Part shown: positions 52,306 through 60,648 of the stretch, piece after piece
Layout: every line of letters begins with the position of its first letter
Numbering within the stretch: position 1 is the first letter of the stretch
DNA from: Haloarcula pellucida
GTDB lineage: Archaea > Halobacteriota > Halobacteria > Halobacteriales > Haloarculaceae
DNA length: 64,000 bases
Assembly: GCF_014647235.1 (NCBI RefSeq)
Contig: NZ_BMOU01000001.1
Coordinates: forward strand, 352,262 to 416,261
Reading direction: 5' to 3'
Program-made: the position numbers and the translations under genes
The notes under the pieces: generated by a model
Database searches by the model: none
What the model was told of the DNA's origin: nothing
The model's input: the letters and a program-made list of their open reading frames with translations, nothing else

Positions 52306-52728
52306 ATGAGTGTCGAGCAGGAGCAGGGCGAGCGTACCATCCGGTGTCTGGTCGCGAAAGTCGGCCTCGACGGCCACGACCGAGGGGCCCACGTCATCGC
52401 ACGAGCACTCCGCGACGCCGGGTTCGAAGTCATCTACTCCGGTCTGCACCGGTCCCCCGACGAAGTCGTGCAGGCCGCGGTCCAGGAGGACGTAGACGTC
52501 GTCGGCATCTCCATCCTCTCGGGGGCACACAAGACGCTGGTCCCGAAGATTCTCGACGGCCTCAAAGAGTACGACGCCTTCGACGACCGTCTCGTCCTCG
52601 TCGGCGGCATCGTCCCCGACGACGACAAGGCCGACCTCCGCGGGCTGGGCGTCGACGAGATATTCGGACCCGGCGCGTCGATGGAGGAGATGATCTCGTA
52701 CATCCGCGAACACGCACCCGATCGATGA
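52306..52728 (+). CDS. Methylmalonyl-CoA mutase B12-binding (small) subunit
   Basis: 140 aa, one cobalamin-binding domain. The DxHxxG motif is LDGHDRG (Asp22, His24, Gly27; His24 is the lower cobalt ligand), followed by SILSGAHKTLVPKIL and GGIVPDDDKADLRGLGVDEI with the S and GG nucleotide-loop motifs. It would pair with a large mutase subunit encoded elsewhere to rearrange methylmalonyl-CoA to succinyl-CoA. The ATG at 52306 is chosen over the GTG at 52291. The next gene, meaB, starts at ATGA on its stop. Confidence 0.9.
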   Translation: MSVEQEQGERTIRCLVAKVGLDGHDRGAHVIARALRDAGFEVIYSGLHRSPDEVVQAAVQEDVDVVGISILSGAHKTLVPKILDGLKEYDAFDDRLVLVGGIVPDDDKADLRGLGVDEIFGPGASMEEMISYIREHAPDR

Positions 52729-53765
52729 GCGACCTCGTCGCGGACCTGCTAGCGGGCAAACACAGCGCACTGGCGCGAGTCATCACGAAGATAGAGAACC
52801 GCTCGCCGGGCTACCGGGAAACCGTCTCGGAGTTACACCAGCACACCGGCCACGCCGACGTCGTCGGCGTCACGGGCAGTCCCGGCGCCGGCAAGTCCAC
52901 GCTGGTCGACAAGGTGGCCGCCGAGTACCGCGACCGCGGCCTCACGGTCGGCGTCATCGCCATCGACCCGTCCTCGCCGTACTCCGGCGGGGCAGTGCTG
53001 GGCGACCGCATCCGCATGGCCTCGAACGCCGGTGACATGGACGTGTTCTTCCGGTCGATGTCGGCCCGCGGGTCGCTCGGCGGGCTATCGACGGCGACGA
53101 CGGACGCCGTCACCGCGCTAGACGCCTTCGGGAAGGACGTGATAATCGTCGAGACGGTCGGCGCCGGCCAGAACGAGGTCGACATCGTCCGGACCGCCGA
53201 CACGGTGGCCGTCCTCGTCCCGCCGGGGAGCGGCGACGACGTCCAGATGCTGAAGGCAGGCATCCTCGAAATCGGCGACGTGTTCGTCGTCAACAAGGCC
53301 GACTTAGACGGCGCCGACCGCACGGTCCAGCAGTTACGAGAGATGTTACAGGGCCGGGGCGGTGGGGCGGGCCACCACGGTGCGATGGCGGCCACGGACG
53401 AGAGCGCGATAGGGCCTGACACCGAGGGCGACGCGGCCGACGAGCGGTGGGACCCGCCCATCGTCGAGACGGTGGCGAACCGGAGCGAGGGCGTCGAGGC
53501 GTTCATCTCGGTGCTGGAGGACCACGCGGACTACCTCGACCGGACCGGCAAGCGAGAGCAACAGGCCCGTGACCGGTTCGCCGCGGAGATACGGACGCTG
53601 TTGCGCGAGGACGCAAACGAACTGGTGTCCGGCGAACTCGACCGCCACGGCGGCATCGAGTCGGCCGTCGACGCCGTCATGGCTCGCGAGACGGACCCCT
53701 ACACCGTCGTCGACGAGGTTCTCGCGCCGCTCCGTGAGTGTCTCGACGCCGAGAACGCCCCGTGA
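52725..53765 (+). CDS. meaB: MeaB/ArgK GTPase, mutase chaperone
   Basis: 346 aa G3E-type GTPase that protects and loads methylmalonyl-CoA mutase with B12. P-loop GSPGAGKS (51-58), switch region DPSSPYSGGAVLGDRIRM, ETVGAGQNEVDIVRTAD and NKADLD (G4) are in order. A His/Gly-rich loop (GRGGGAGHHG) and an acidic insert at ~205-240 are longer than in E. coli MeaB. Its ATG overlaps the B12-subunit stop, so the two are translated together. Confidence 0.95.
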   Translation: MSDLVADLLAGKHSALARVITKIENRSPGYRETVSELHQHTGHADVVGVTGSPGAGKSTLVDKVAAEYRDRGLTVGVIAIDPSSPYSGGAVLGDRIRMASNAGDMDVFFRSMSARGSLGGLSTATTDAVTALDAFGKDVIIVETVGAGQNEVDIVRTADTVAVLVPPGSGDDVQMLKAGILEIGDVFVVNKADLDGADRTVQQLREMLQGRGGGAGHHGAMAATDESAIGPDTEGDAADERWDPPIVETVANRSEGVEAFISVLEDHADYLDRTGKREQQARDRFAAEIRTLLREDANELVSGELDRHGGIESAVDAVMARETDPYTVVDEVLAPLRECLDAENAP

Positions 53766-53888
53766 GGGGCGAAGGGAAACCACGCGGATGACGACGCCCC
53801 GTCAGCGCGCGGCAGACGGGGATTGTTCCGGGGTTCCCTTATAACATCCCATCCACCGTCCGGGCCGTTTCGACCCCTCCCCACCACG

Positions 53889-53894
53889 TATAAA
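53889..53894 (+). promoter_or_regulatory. TATA box of the hydrolase gene
   Basis: TATAAA is centred 28 nt before the ATG at 53920, the spacing for a leaderless transcript. A second TATA-like CTTATAAC at 53838-53845 lies farther upstream. Confidence 0.6.
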
Positions 53895-53919
53895 CAGGGT
53901 CCGGCCCGTATACCGGGGT

Positions 53920-54867
53920 ATGAAGCTCCGAAAGGCACTGGGTGTCGCCGTCGGTGCGGTCGGGACGACGGCACTCCTCAATCGCGTCCTCCAGTCGCGT
54001 GCCGACGAGTTCGAACCGCTGTTGCCGGGCGACCAGCGGACCTACCGCTGGCGTGGCTTCGACGTCGCCTACACGGAGGCCGGGGATCCGGACGACCCCG
54101 ATCTGGTCCTCCTGCACGGCATCAACGCGGCGGCTTCCAGCCACGAGTTCCACGCTATCTTCGAGCGGTTGTCCGAGGAGTACCACGTCCTCGCGCCGGA
54201 CCTGCCGGGGTACGGCCACTCGGATCGGCCGCCGCTGCTGTACTCGGCGTCGCTCCTGACCACGTTCGTCCGTGACTTCCTCGAAGCCGAGACCGACGAC
54301 GCCACCGTCGTCGCCTCCTCGCTTTCGGGCTCGTATGCCGCTATCGCCGCCCGCGACGTCGACGTGGCCGAACTCGTCCTCGTCTGCCCGACGGACTCCT
54401 CGATGGGCAACCGGAACGTCTGGGTCCGGTCGCTGCTCCGGTCGCCGGTCATCGGACAGGCGCTGTTCAACCTCGTCGTCTCGAAGGCCTCCATCCGCCA
54501 CTTCCACGACGACCACGGCTACTACGACATGGCCAACCTCACCGACGAAGTCGTCGACTACGAGTGGCAGAGCGGCCACCAGCAGGGCGCGCGGTTCGCC
54601 CCGGCGTCGTTCCTCTCCGGCTTTTTGGACCCGGAGGAGGACCTCGGCGACGTGCTGGCGGACCTCGACGTCCCGATAACGCTGGTCTGGGGCGAGGACG
54701 CCGACATTTCACCGCTCGACGACGGGCGCGATCTGGCCGAACGGGCCGACGCGACGCTGGTCGTCTTCGGCGACTCGCTGTTGCTCCCGCACGTCGAACA
54801 CCCCGCCGAGTTCGTCGACGTGGTCCGGGGTCGGACGGCGGAGATTCGCATCGAGAACGAGGGTTAA
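53920..54867 (+). CDS. Alpha/beta hydrolase
   Basis: 315 aa. HGINAAASSHEFHA (oxyanion loop), PDLPGYGHSDRPP and the nucleophile elbow SSLSGSYAAIAARD (the Ser between Leu and Gly, a variant of G-x-S-x-G) form the core; the acidic residue is in LVWGEDADISPLDDG and the His in LLLPHVEHP. The N-terminal hydrophobic stretch LRKALGVAVGAVGTTALLNR may anchor it to the membrane. Epoxide hydrolase-, lipase- or haloperoxidase-type substrates are all possible. Shares an overlapping TTAA stop with the next gene. Confidence 0.85.
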   Translation: MKLRKALGVAVGAVGTTALLNRVLQSRADEFEPLLPGDQRTYRWRGFDVAYTEAGDPDDPDLVLLHGINAAASSHEFHAIFERLSEEYHVLAPDLPGYGHSDRPPLLYSASLLTTFVRDFLEAETDDATVVASSLSGSYAAIAARDVDVAELVLVCPTDSSMGNRNVWVRSLLRSPVIGQALFNLVVSKASIRHFHDDHGYYDMANLTDEVVDYEWQSGHQQGARFAPASFLSGFLDPEEDLGDVLADLDVPITLVWGEDADISPLDDGRDLAERADATLVVFGDSLLLPHVEHPAEFVDVVRGRTAEIRIENEG

Positions 54868-55250
54868 CGCGGCCGGAAGACGACGGCCCGGTCGCCGGTC
54901 GTCTCCCGTTCGCCGACTTCGATGCCGACGACCGCTCCCATCTCGACGTCTTCGGGGTCGACCCCGCGGACCAGTCCCGTCACCGACACCGGACCGAAGT
55001 CGGCGATAGCGGTGACGTAGGGGGCGTCGTCCTCGAACTGCGGCGTGGCGACGGTGATGGTCGTGTGGGTCACGATGTCGCCGCTGTCGGGCAGCGGTTC
55101 GTCGCGCAGTTCTCTGGACCCACACTCGGGACAGACGCGACGGGGTGGCAGCCAGCCGTGGCCGTTCGCACACTCGACGTAGTACCCGCCGTCCGCTTCG
55201 ATGGCGTCTAGCCACTCGTCGTACTGGCCGTCGGGGGCGGGTTCGGTCAC
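54864..55250 (-). CDS. DUF35 zinc-ribbon/OB-fold acyl-CoA-associated protein
   Basis: 128 aa. Zinc ligands sit in ECANGHGWLPPRRVCPECGS (C-x..C-x2-C), followed by the OB fold THTTITVATPQFEDDAPYVT. DUF35 proteins pair with SCP2-type thiolases in archaea; a channelling role for acyl-CoA or HMG-CoA is known for the thiolase/HMGS/DUF35 complex. The GTG at 55248-55250 overlaps the thiolase stop by 4 nt (GTGA), so the pair is coupled. Confidence 0.88.
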   Translation of the reverse strand: MTEPAPDGQYDEWLDAIEADGGYYVECANGHGWLPPRRVCPECGSRELRDEPLPDSGDIVTHTTITVATPQFEDDAPYVTAIADFGPVSVTGLVRGVDPEDVEMGAVVGIEVGERETTGDRAVVFRPR

Positions 55251-56413
55251 GCTTTCACCTCCAGTACGTGGACCGTGGTAGACGCGACGGTGCCGCCGGC
55301 GTTGTGTGCGACGCCGACGGTGCCGTCGGGGACGGCGTCCGCCCGCGGGTGCGTCCCGTCTAAGACCCACGCGACGGTCGCCAACTGGGCGACGCCGGTC
55401 GCACCGACCGGGTGGCCCTTCGCCTTCAAACCGCCCGAGAGGTTCACCGGCATCTCGCCGTGGCGGTCCGTCTCGCCGTTCGTCGCCGCGTGGATACCCT
55501 CGCCGCGTTCGTAGAGGCCCAGCGACTCGATGGCCAGCACCTCGGCGATGGTGAAGCAGTCGTGGACCTCGGCGACGTCGACGTCCTCTGGGCCGATGCC
55601 AGCGTCCCCGTACGCCTCCTCGGCGGCCTTGTCAGCGGCGGGCGTCTGTGCGAGGTGTGGCCGGTCCTGTAACGCGAGGTTGTCGCCGCCCTGTCCGGTG
55701 CCGGTGATGGCGACGGGGGCATCGATGTCGTGGTCGGCGGCGTACTCGGCCGTGGTCAACACGGCCGCTGCGGCCCCGTCCGTGATGGGGCAGGAGTCGT
55801 ACAGACCGAGCGGACTGGCGATGGTCGGTGCCTCGATGGCGTCCTCGACGGTGATCTCCTTCTGTATCTGGGCGTGCTCGTTGACCAGCGCGTGCTCGTG
55901 GTTCTTCACGGCGATGTGGGCCAAATCTTCCCGAGAGCCGCCGTACTGGTCGAAGTACGACCGCGCCATCAGCGCGTACGCCCCGGGGAAGGTCATCCCC
56001 GCGCGGACCTCGTAGAGGTCGTCGGCGGCGATGGCGAGGGCGTCGGTCGCCGCGGCGGTGCCGATGTTGGTCATCCGCTCGGCGCCGCCGACGACGACCA
56101 CCTCGGCCTCGCCGTTGCGGAGGTCCCTGACGGCGGACCGGACCGCGGCACCGGCGGACGCACAGGCGGCCTCGAACCGGGTCGCCGGCGCGTCGACGCC
56201 GATAGCCTCGGCCATCAGCGGCCCCTGATGGCCCTGATGCTCGGCGAGTTCGCCCATGAAGTTGCCGTAGTAGAGCGCATCGACGTCGTCCGGGGCGACG
56301 CCGGCGGCGTCGAGCGCTTCCAGGCCCGCCTCGGCGAACAGGTCGCGACCCGTGCGTTCGGGGTGTTTCCCGAATTTCGTGACACCGGCCCCTGCGACTC
56401 GTGGGTCTGACAT
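55247..56413 (-). CDS. SCP2-type thiolase (acetyl-CoA acyltransferase)
   Basis: 388 aa. Makes or breaks 3-ketoacyl-CoA. EAACASAGAA gives the nucleophile Cys84; ERMTNIGTAAATDALA, NHEHALVNEHAQIQ and GGLKAKGHPVGATGVAQ (catalytic His) follow. This thiolase class lacks the Cys of bacterial thiolases in its last motif and uses DUF35 partners. The ATG at 56411-56413 is chosen. A 9-bp inverted repeat flanks its TATA box. Confidence 0.92.
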   Translation of the reverse strand: MSDPRVAGAGVTKFGKHPERTGRDLFAEAGLEALDAAGVAPDDVDALYYGNFMGELAEHQGHQGPLMAEAIGVDAPATRFEAACASAGAAVRSAVRDLRNGEAEVVVVGGAERMTNIGTAAATDALAIAADDLYEVRAGMTFPGAYALMARSYFDQYGGSREDLAHIAVKNHEHALVNEHAQIQKEITVEDAIEAPTIASPLGLYDSCPITDGAAAAVLTTAEYAADHDIDAPVAITGTGQGGDNLALQDRPHLAQTPAADKAAEEAYGDAGIGPEDVDVAEVHDCFTIAEVLAIESLGLYERGEGIHAATNGETDRHGEMPVNLSGGLKAKGHPVGATGVAQLATVAWVLDGTHPRADAVPDGTVGVAHNAGGTVASTTVHVLEVKA

Positions 56414-56415
56414 TA

Positions 56416-56460
56416 CCACACAGTGGGCCCCGCATTCTTAAATGCCTGCCGACTGTGTGG
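56416..56460. promoter_or_regulatory. Inverted repeat CCACACAGT-N27-ACTGTGTGG around the thiolase promoter
   Basis: The 9-nt arms (56416-56424 and 56452-56460) pair perfectly. Between them, on the minus strand, is CATTTAAGAATG, a TATA box centred 26 nt before the thiolase ATG, so the mRNA is leaderless and the first arm overlaps the start of transcription. A dimeric regulator could bind both arms and loop or block the promoter. Confidence 0.45.
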
Positions 56461-56529
56461 GGTTTTGCCACGATTTCGCCCGCCCGAGAACGCAAGACTG
56501 CGACACTTATGTCAGATTTCAGTTTGGTT

Positions 56530-56557
56530 CCCACGAGAGATATATGACCTTCGTGGG
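56530..56557. terminator. Hairpin CCCACGA-N14-TCGTGGG
   Basis: A 7-bp stem with a 14-nt AT-rich loop (GAGATATATGACCT), 22 bp beyond the stop of the minus-strand DUF5800 gene. Its place suits transcription termination of that gene; no U-run follows on either strand, so confidence is low. Confidence 0.3.
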
Positions 56558-56578
56558 TATCGCACTATGGCGTGCGGG

Positions 56579-56776
56579 TCAGTCGACGATCTCGGCGATT
56601 CGCTGTGGCTCTCCGGAGAGCGACGGGTCGGGTTCGACGATCTGGAGCACTTCGTGGTCGGTGACGTCGGGGTAGGACTTATCGATGGCGTCCTCGATGA
56701 GTTCTTTCTCCAACCGGAACTCGGTGCCGTCGTAGACGACGTCGACGCCTTGCTCGTCGAACGAGAGAACAGTCAT
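56579..56776 (-). CDS. Small haloarchaeal protein (DUF5800-like)
   Basis: 65 aa. Compact beta-beta-alpha content with MTVLSFDEQGVDVVYDGTEF and LIEDAIDKSYPDVTDHEVLQ. Highly conserved in haloarchaea as I remember it, one copy per genome; no enzyme motif. TATA-like TTTTATTC (~56799-56806 on the minus strand) lies about 25 nt upstream. Function unknown. Confidence 0.75.
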   Translation of the reverse strand: MTVLSFDEQGVDVVYDGTEFRLEKELIEDAIDKSYPDVTDHEVLQIVEPDPSLSGEPQRIAEIVD

Positions 56777-56920
56777 GACGGTAGATACGGCCGTTCAGAA
56801 TAAAAGTGTAGTCTCTCGCGGGGTGCTCGCCAATCAATCACACACGACCGTCAGACGACAGTCAGACGCGCGTCGTGCGCGCCCTCAGGCTTTAAGACCG
56901 TCGAAAACGCGTTAGGTGGT

Positions 56921-57991
56921 GTGCCAATCGGCTCTGACCCGCTCTCCGAACTCGCGATTCCCGACGGGACCACCGTCGAGGAACACGACCTCGTCACCGA
57001 CGGCGACGTCATCATCGGTGGGCAGAGTACGGTCGAGTTCGGCGTCCGCGGCCGGTCGGTCATCGCCGACGAGCGAGTCCGTTTCGGCGGCCACATCGAG
57101 GCCGAGGGCGACTGCCGCCTCGACATGTGGTGTGACGTCGAGGACAACGTCCTCGTCGGCGAGGACGCCTACATCGGCGAACGCGTCCACATCGGCGGCG
57201 AGTTGCGCGTCGCCGGCGACTTAGACATCGGCGACGACGTCGACATCGAGAACGGGTTCGAGGCCAACGGCTGGATAGTCATCCGCAACCCGATGCCGAC
57301 CATCGTCTTCCTGTTCGTCTACCTCTCGCAACTCCTGCGCATCGGCGAGGACGAGGCCGCACAGAGCCTCGTCGACGAGATGCTCGGCGACGACGCGGAC
57401 GACCACGACCCGATACTCGTCCCGCGTGGCGCGAGCGTCTCCGACGACGCGTGGCGCGTCTCCACACCGGCGACCATCGGCGACGACTGCCGCCTCCACG
57501 GCAACATCCGCGCCGAATCCATGGAAGTGGGCCGCGACAACGTCGTCTTCGGCAGTCTCCGCGCCCGGGAGGACGTGGTGGTCGGGAAGGGAACCGAAAT
57601 CAAAGGCGACGTGACGACCCGCAACGGCGACGTCCGGGTCGGTCCCGGCACGAAGGTCTGGGGCGACATCTCCGCGAAGACCGTCGAACTCCACGAGAAC
57701 GCCACCGTCGACGGGAAGATTCGCGCCCGCGACGGGACGCGGATGCACACCGACGAAGTGCTCGACCGGCCCGACGAGTCCGCCGCCGCGATGGCCGAGA
57801 TGGCCGAGGAACTCGAACGTGACGGCGCGGACGAGGACGGCGAGACGGCGGACGCGGCGGACGCGGTGGACGCGGCCGACGGAGACGAGTCAGCGCCCTC
57901 GGAGCAGATGGAGACAGACGATGACGACGAGAAGGCGGTCGACGGAGCGGACGCCGACGACCACGAGGACGCGGCCGAGGCCACCGACTGA
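56921..57991 (+). CDS. Bactofilin-like polymer-forming cytoskeletal protein (halofilin-type)
   Basis: 356 aa from a GTG. Two stretches of right-handed beta-helix hexapeptide-like repeats (~20-112, GGDVIIGG-type turns; ~180-275, e.g. VVFGSLRAREDVVVGKGTEI) fit bactofilins, which polymerise without nucleotide. Between them is a hydrophobic segment, residues 118-140 (PMPTIVFLFVYLSQLLR), then an acidic linker. A 70-residue Asp/Glu tail ends the protein. Haloarchaeal bactofilins (halofilins) shape cells. TATA-like TTTAAG 27 nt upstream supports the GTG start. Confidence 0.82.
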   Translation: MPIGSDPLSELAIPDGTTVEEHDLVTDGDVIIGGQSTVEFGVRGRSVIADERVRFGGHIEAEGDCRLDMWCDVEDNVLVGEDAYIGERVHIGGELRVAGDLDIGDDVDIENGFEANGWIVIRNPMPTIVFLFVYLSQLLRIGEDEAAQSLVDEMLGDDADDHDPILVPRGASVSDDAWRVSTPATIGDDCRLHGNIRAESMEVGRDNVVFGSLRAREDVVVGKGTEIKGDVTTRNGDVRVGPGTKVWGDISAKTVELHENATVDGKIRARDGTRMHTDEVLDRPDESAAAMAEMAEELERDGADEDGETADAADAVDAADGDESAPSEQMETDDDDEKAVDGADADDHEDAAEATD

Positions 57992-58021
57992 ACGGAGACG
58001 CCTTTTGGACGGTCGACCGAC

Positions 58022-58456
58022 TCACTCCGGAGTGGCGCCGCCGCGGAGAAGCGAGCGCCCGGCCCCGACGAGGACGGCGGCCGTCAGCACCGCGCCGACC
58101 ACGACGACCCAGACGCCCGAGAAGAAGACCCCGCCGGAGGAGAGGTTCAGGTCCGCGACGGCGTAGACGCCGGCGAGGAGGGTCAGTGCGGCGAGAACGA
58201 CGATAGCGGCGTCGCCGACGCCGAAGGGACCGGCCCGGAAGCGCCGGCCACGGTTCACGAGCACCGCGACCGCAAGCGCGGTCGGTGACAGTGCGACCGT
58301 CGGGAGCGTCAACGGACCGACGTAGAGCCACGTGGGATACGCGGCGACCGGAATGACGAACTCGGCGACGTAGACGAGGGCGGTGACGACCGCGAGGGCG
58401 GGAACCAGTCCGCGTAGCGGGCGGCGCGGCCCGGAGCGGTGGACGTCCGTGCGCAT
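58022..58456 (-). CDS. Four-helix membrane protein of unknown function
   Basis: 144 aa. Four hydrophobic segments (GLVPALAVVTALVYVAEFVI; LTLPTVALSPTALAVAVLVN; AAIVVLAALTLLAGVYAVAD; VFFSGVWVVVVGAVLTAAVLVG) are joined by short loops with arginines on the cytoplasmic side. No family recognised. The ATG at 58454-58456 is chosen over an upstream in-frame ATG close to the divergent GTPase gene. Confidence 0.62.
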   Translation of the reverse strand: MRTDVHRSGPRRPLRGLVPALAVVTALVYVAEFVIPVAAYPTWLYVGPLTLPTVALSPTALAVAVLVNRGRRFRAGPFGVGDAAIVVLAALTLLAGVYAVADLNLSSGGVFFSGVWVVVVGAVLTAAVLVGAGRSLLRGGATPE

Positions 58457-58560
58457 ACTTACCGTGCTCTCGCCGGGGGCATAACGGTCGGGGAGGGTAC
58501 GACTCACCTTTGACCGACGGAACCGAAACCCCCTTTCCGCCTTCTCTGGTAGGGGGTAGC

Positions 58561-59739
58561 ATGCTCTCTATCGCACTCGCTGGCAAACCCAACGCCGGGA
58601 AGTCTACCTTCTACAAAGCGGCGACGATGGCCGACGTGGACGTCGGGAACTACCCGTTCACGACCATCGACGCCAACCGCGGCGTGAGCCACGTCCGGAC
58701 CGAGTGTCCCTGTCTCGACCGCGAGGAGCGCTGTGGCGACGACGACTGCCGGGACGGCAAACGCTACGTCCCGGTCGAACTCATCGACGTCGCCGGCCTC
58801 GTCCCCGGCGCCCACGAGGGCCGGGGCCTCGGCAACCAGTTCCTCGACGAACTCACGAACGCCGACGTCATTCTGAACGTCGTCGACGCCTCCGGCGGCA
58901 CGAACGAGGAGGGCGAACCCGTCGAAGTGGGCGAACACGACCCGGTCGAGGACGTCGACTTCGTCGAGACGGAGATGGACCTCTGGCTGGCCAGCATCGT
59001 CGACCGCAACTGGGAGTCCGTCGAGCGCCAGTCGCGCTCGCCCGACTTCGACCTCGACGAGGCCCTCCTGGACTTGCTCGCCGGCGTCGGCGCGAGCGAA
59101 CTCGACGTGGCCCGCACGCTGCGTGAACTCGACTATCCCGAGGACCCCATCGCGTGGACCGACGACCACCGGGAGGCGCTGGCCAGAGAGATACGCCAGC
59201 GGACGAAACCCATCGTGGTCGTCGCCAACAAGGCCGACGTCGCGCCCGAGGACAACGTCGAACGCCTGCGGAAGGCCGCAGAGCTAGTCGTTCCGGCGAC
59301 GGCCGACGGCGAACTCGCACTCAGGAAGGCCGCGGAGGCGGGCGTCGTCGACTACGACCCCGGGGATTCGGACTTCGAGATTCTGGGCGACGTGAGCGAC
59401 CAGCAGCGACAGGGGTTAAACCGTATCCGCGAGGTCATGGCCGAGTACGGCGGCACCGGCGTCCAGCAGGCGATGGACGCCGCCGTCTACGACCTGCTCG
59501 ATCACATCACGGCCTACCCGGTCCAGAACGACACGAAGTGGACCGACGGACAGGGGAACGTCCTCCCCGACGCACACCTGCTCCCCCGCGGGTCGACGCC
59601 GAAGGACCTCGCTTACGCCGTCCACTCGGACATCGGCGACGGCTACACCCACGCCGTCGACGCCAGGGAGAACCGCCGCATCAGCGACGAGACGGAACTC
59701 GAAGAAGGGGCGGTCGTCAAGATAATCAGCGAGAACTAA
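58561..59739 (+). CDS. YchF/OLA1-like Obg-family GTPase with TGS domain
   Basis: 392 aa. P-loop [10 protein letters not shown] (8-17), [12 protein letters not shown] (switch I), [20 protein letters not shown] (G3 and glycine loop), NKADV (G4) and a C-terminal TGS domain ([20 protein letters not shown]). The family binds ATP as well as GTP and associates with ribosomes. The insert [11 protein letters not shown] adds three cysteines (plus PCLD) and is probably a small metal site not found in bacterial YchF. Its stop overlaps UbiA's (CTAA). Confidence 0.92.
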   Translation: MLSIALAGKPNAGKSTFYKAATMADVDVGNYPFTTIDANRGVSHVRTECPCLDREERCGDDDCRDGKRYVPVELIDVAGLVPGAHEGRGLGNQFLDELTNADVILNVVDASGGTNEEGEPVEVGEHDPVEDVDFVETEMDLWLASIVDRNWESVERQSRSPDFDLDEALLDLLAGVGASELDVARTLRELDYPEDPIAWTDDHREALAREIRQRTKPIVVVANKADVAPEDNVERLRKAAELVVPATADGELALRKAAEAGVVDYDPGDSDFEILGDVSDQQRQGLNRIREVMAEYGGTGVQQAMDAAVYDLLDHITAYPVQNDTKWTDGQGNVLPDAHLLPRGSTPKDLAYAVHSDIGDGYTHAVDARENRRISDETELEEGAVVKIISEN

Positions 59740-60590
59740 GCGAGCGGCCGGAACCACACCGCGGCCACGAGCACTGCCAGAAAGAGGTACGACCCCCGAA
59801 TCAGCAGTTTCGTCGCCAGTTCCGACTCCGCGCGGTGGGCGACGGCGGCGACCACCCCGAACGCGGCGGCCGCACCGGCCGCACTCGGTGGGACCCCGGG
59901 CAGCGTGAACGCGAGGGCGACGACGCCGAGCATCGCCGCCACGAGCAGGGTGCGGGCCAGTTGCCGCGCTCGCTGCGGTCCTACCACCACGGCGACGGTC
60001 CGCTTCTCGATGGAGCGGTCGTAGTCGTAGTCCTGCTCGTCGTCGATTATCTTGATGCCGGTGAGCAACACGAGAAAGACAGCTGCGAGCCCCAGCACCC
60101 GCGGACTGAGCGCCGAGGCCTGCGCGTAGTAGCCCCCGAGCAGCGCCAGCGCGATACCGGTCGGATACCCCATCGTCGCCCCCACGGGGTTGAGGTCCAG
60201 TTGCGGTGCGTGCGTGTAGCCGATGACCCACGTCGGGAGCGTCAGGAGGGCCGTGCCCGGACCGACGACCAGCCACAGGCCGACCGTGCAGGTCAGAAAG
60301 CCGAGTCCGGCAGCGACGAGTGCGCCGCGACACCCGCCGACCGTAAGCGGGTGGTCGTCGTCCTCGCCGCGGACGTGGAAGTCGACGTAGCCGTCCTTGA
60401 CGTGAGCGGTGTAGACGGCGAAGAACATCGCCGCGGCGTGGAGCGCGGCGACGGCGATGGTGACTTCGCCCGCGAGTAACGCGCCGAACAGCGACGTCGC
60501 CAGCGGCGGGAGCATGAACACCGGGTGAATCTGCGAGGCGAGGGCTCTGCCCGCCGCGACGGGTCCGGACTCGTGTCGGGCGACTGCCAT
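59736..60590 (-). CDS. UbiA-family prenyltransferase
   Basis: 284 aa, nine transmembrane helices. The first Asp-rich motif reads KDGYVDFHVRGEDDDHP (65-81), a variant of NDxxDxxxD, and the second DDEQDYDYD (182-190). UbiA enzymes move prenyl groups to aromatic or glycerol acceptors in quinone, heme O, bacterioruberin or archaeol synthesis; the variant first motif leaves the acceptor open. The ATG at 60588-60590 is chosen; an extension to 60947 runs antisense to the next gene. Confidence 0.85.
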   Translation of the reverse strand: MAVARHESGPVAAGRALASQIHPVFMLPPLATSLFGALLAGEVTIAVAALHAAAMFFAVYTAHVKDGYVDFHVRGEDDDHPLTVGGCRGALVAAGLGFLTCTVGLWLVVGPGTALLTLPTWVIGYTHAPQLDLNPVGATMGYPTGIALALLGGYYAQASALSPRVLGLAAVFLVLLTGIKIIDDEQDYDYDRSIEKRTVAVVVGPQRARQLARTLLVAAMLGVVALAFTLPGVPPSAAGAAAAFGVVAAVAHRAESELATKLLIRGSYLFLAVLVAAVWFRPLA

Positions 60591-60648
60591 ACCGCGATAC
60601 AGGGACCGGCGTGTCAAAAAGTCTCGTGCGCTCCCGTCGCGAGGTGCG

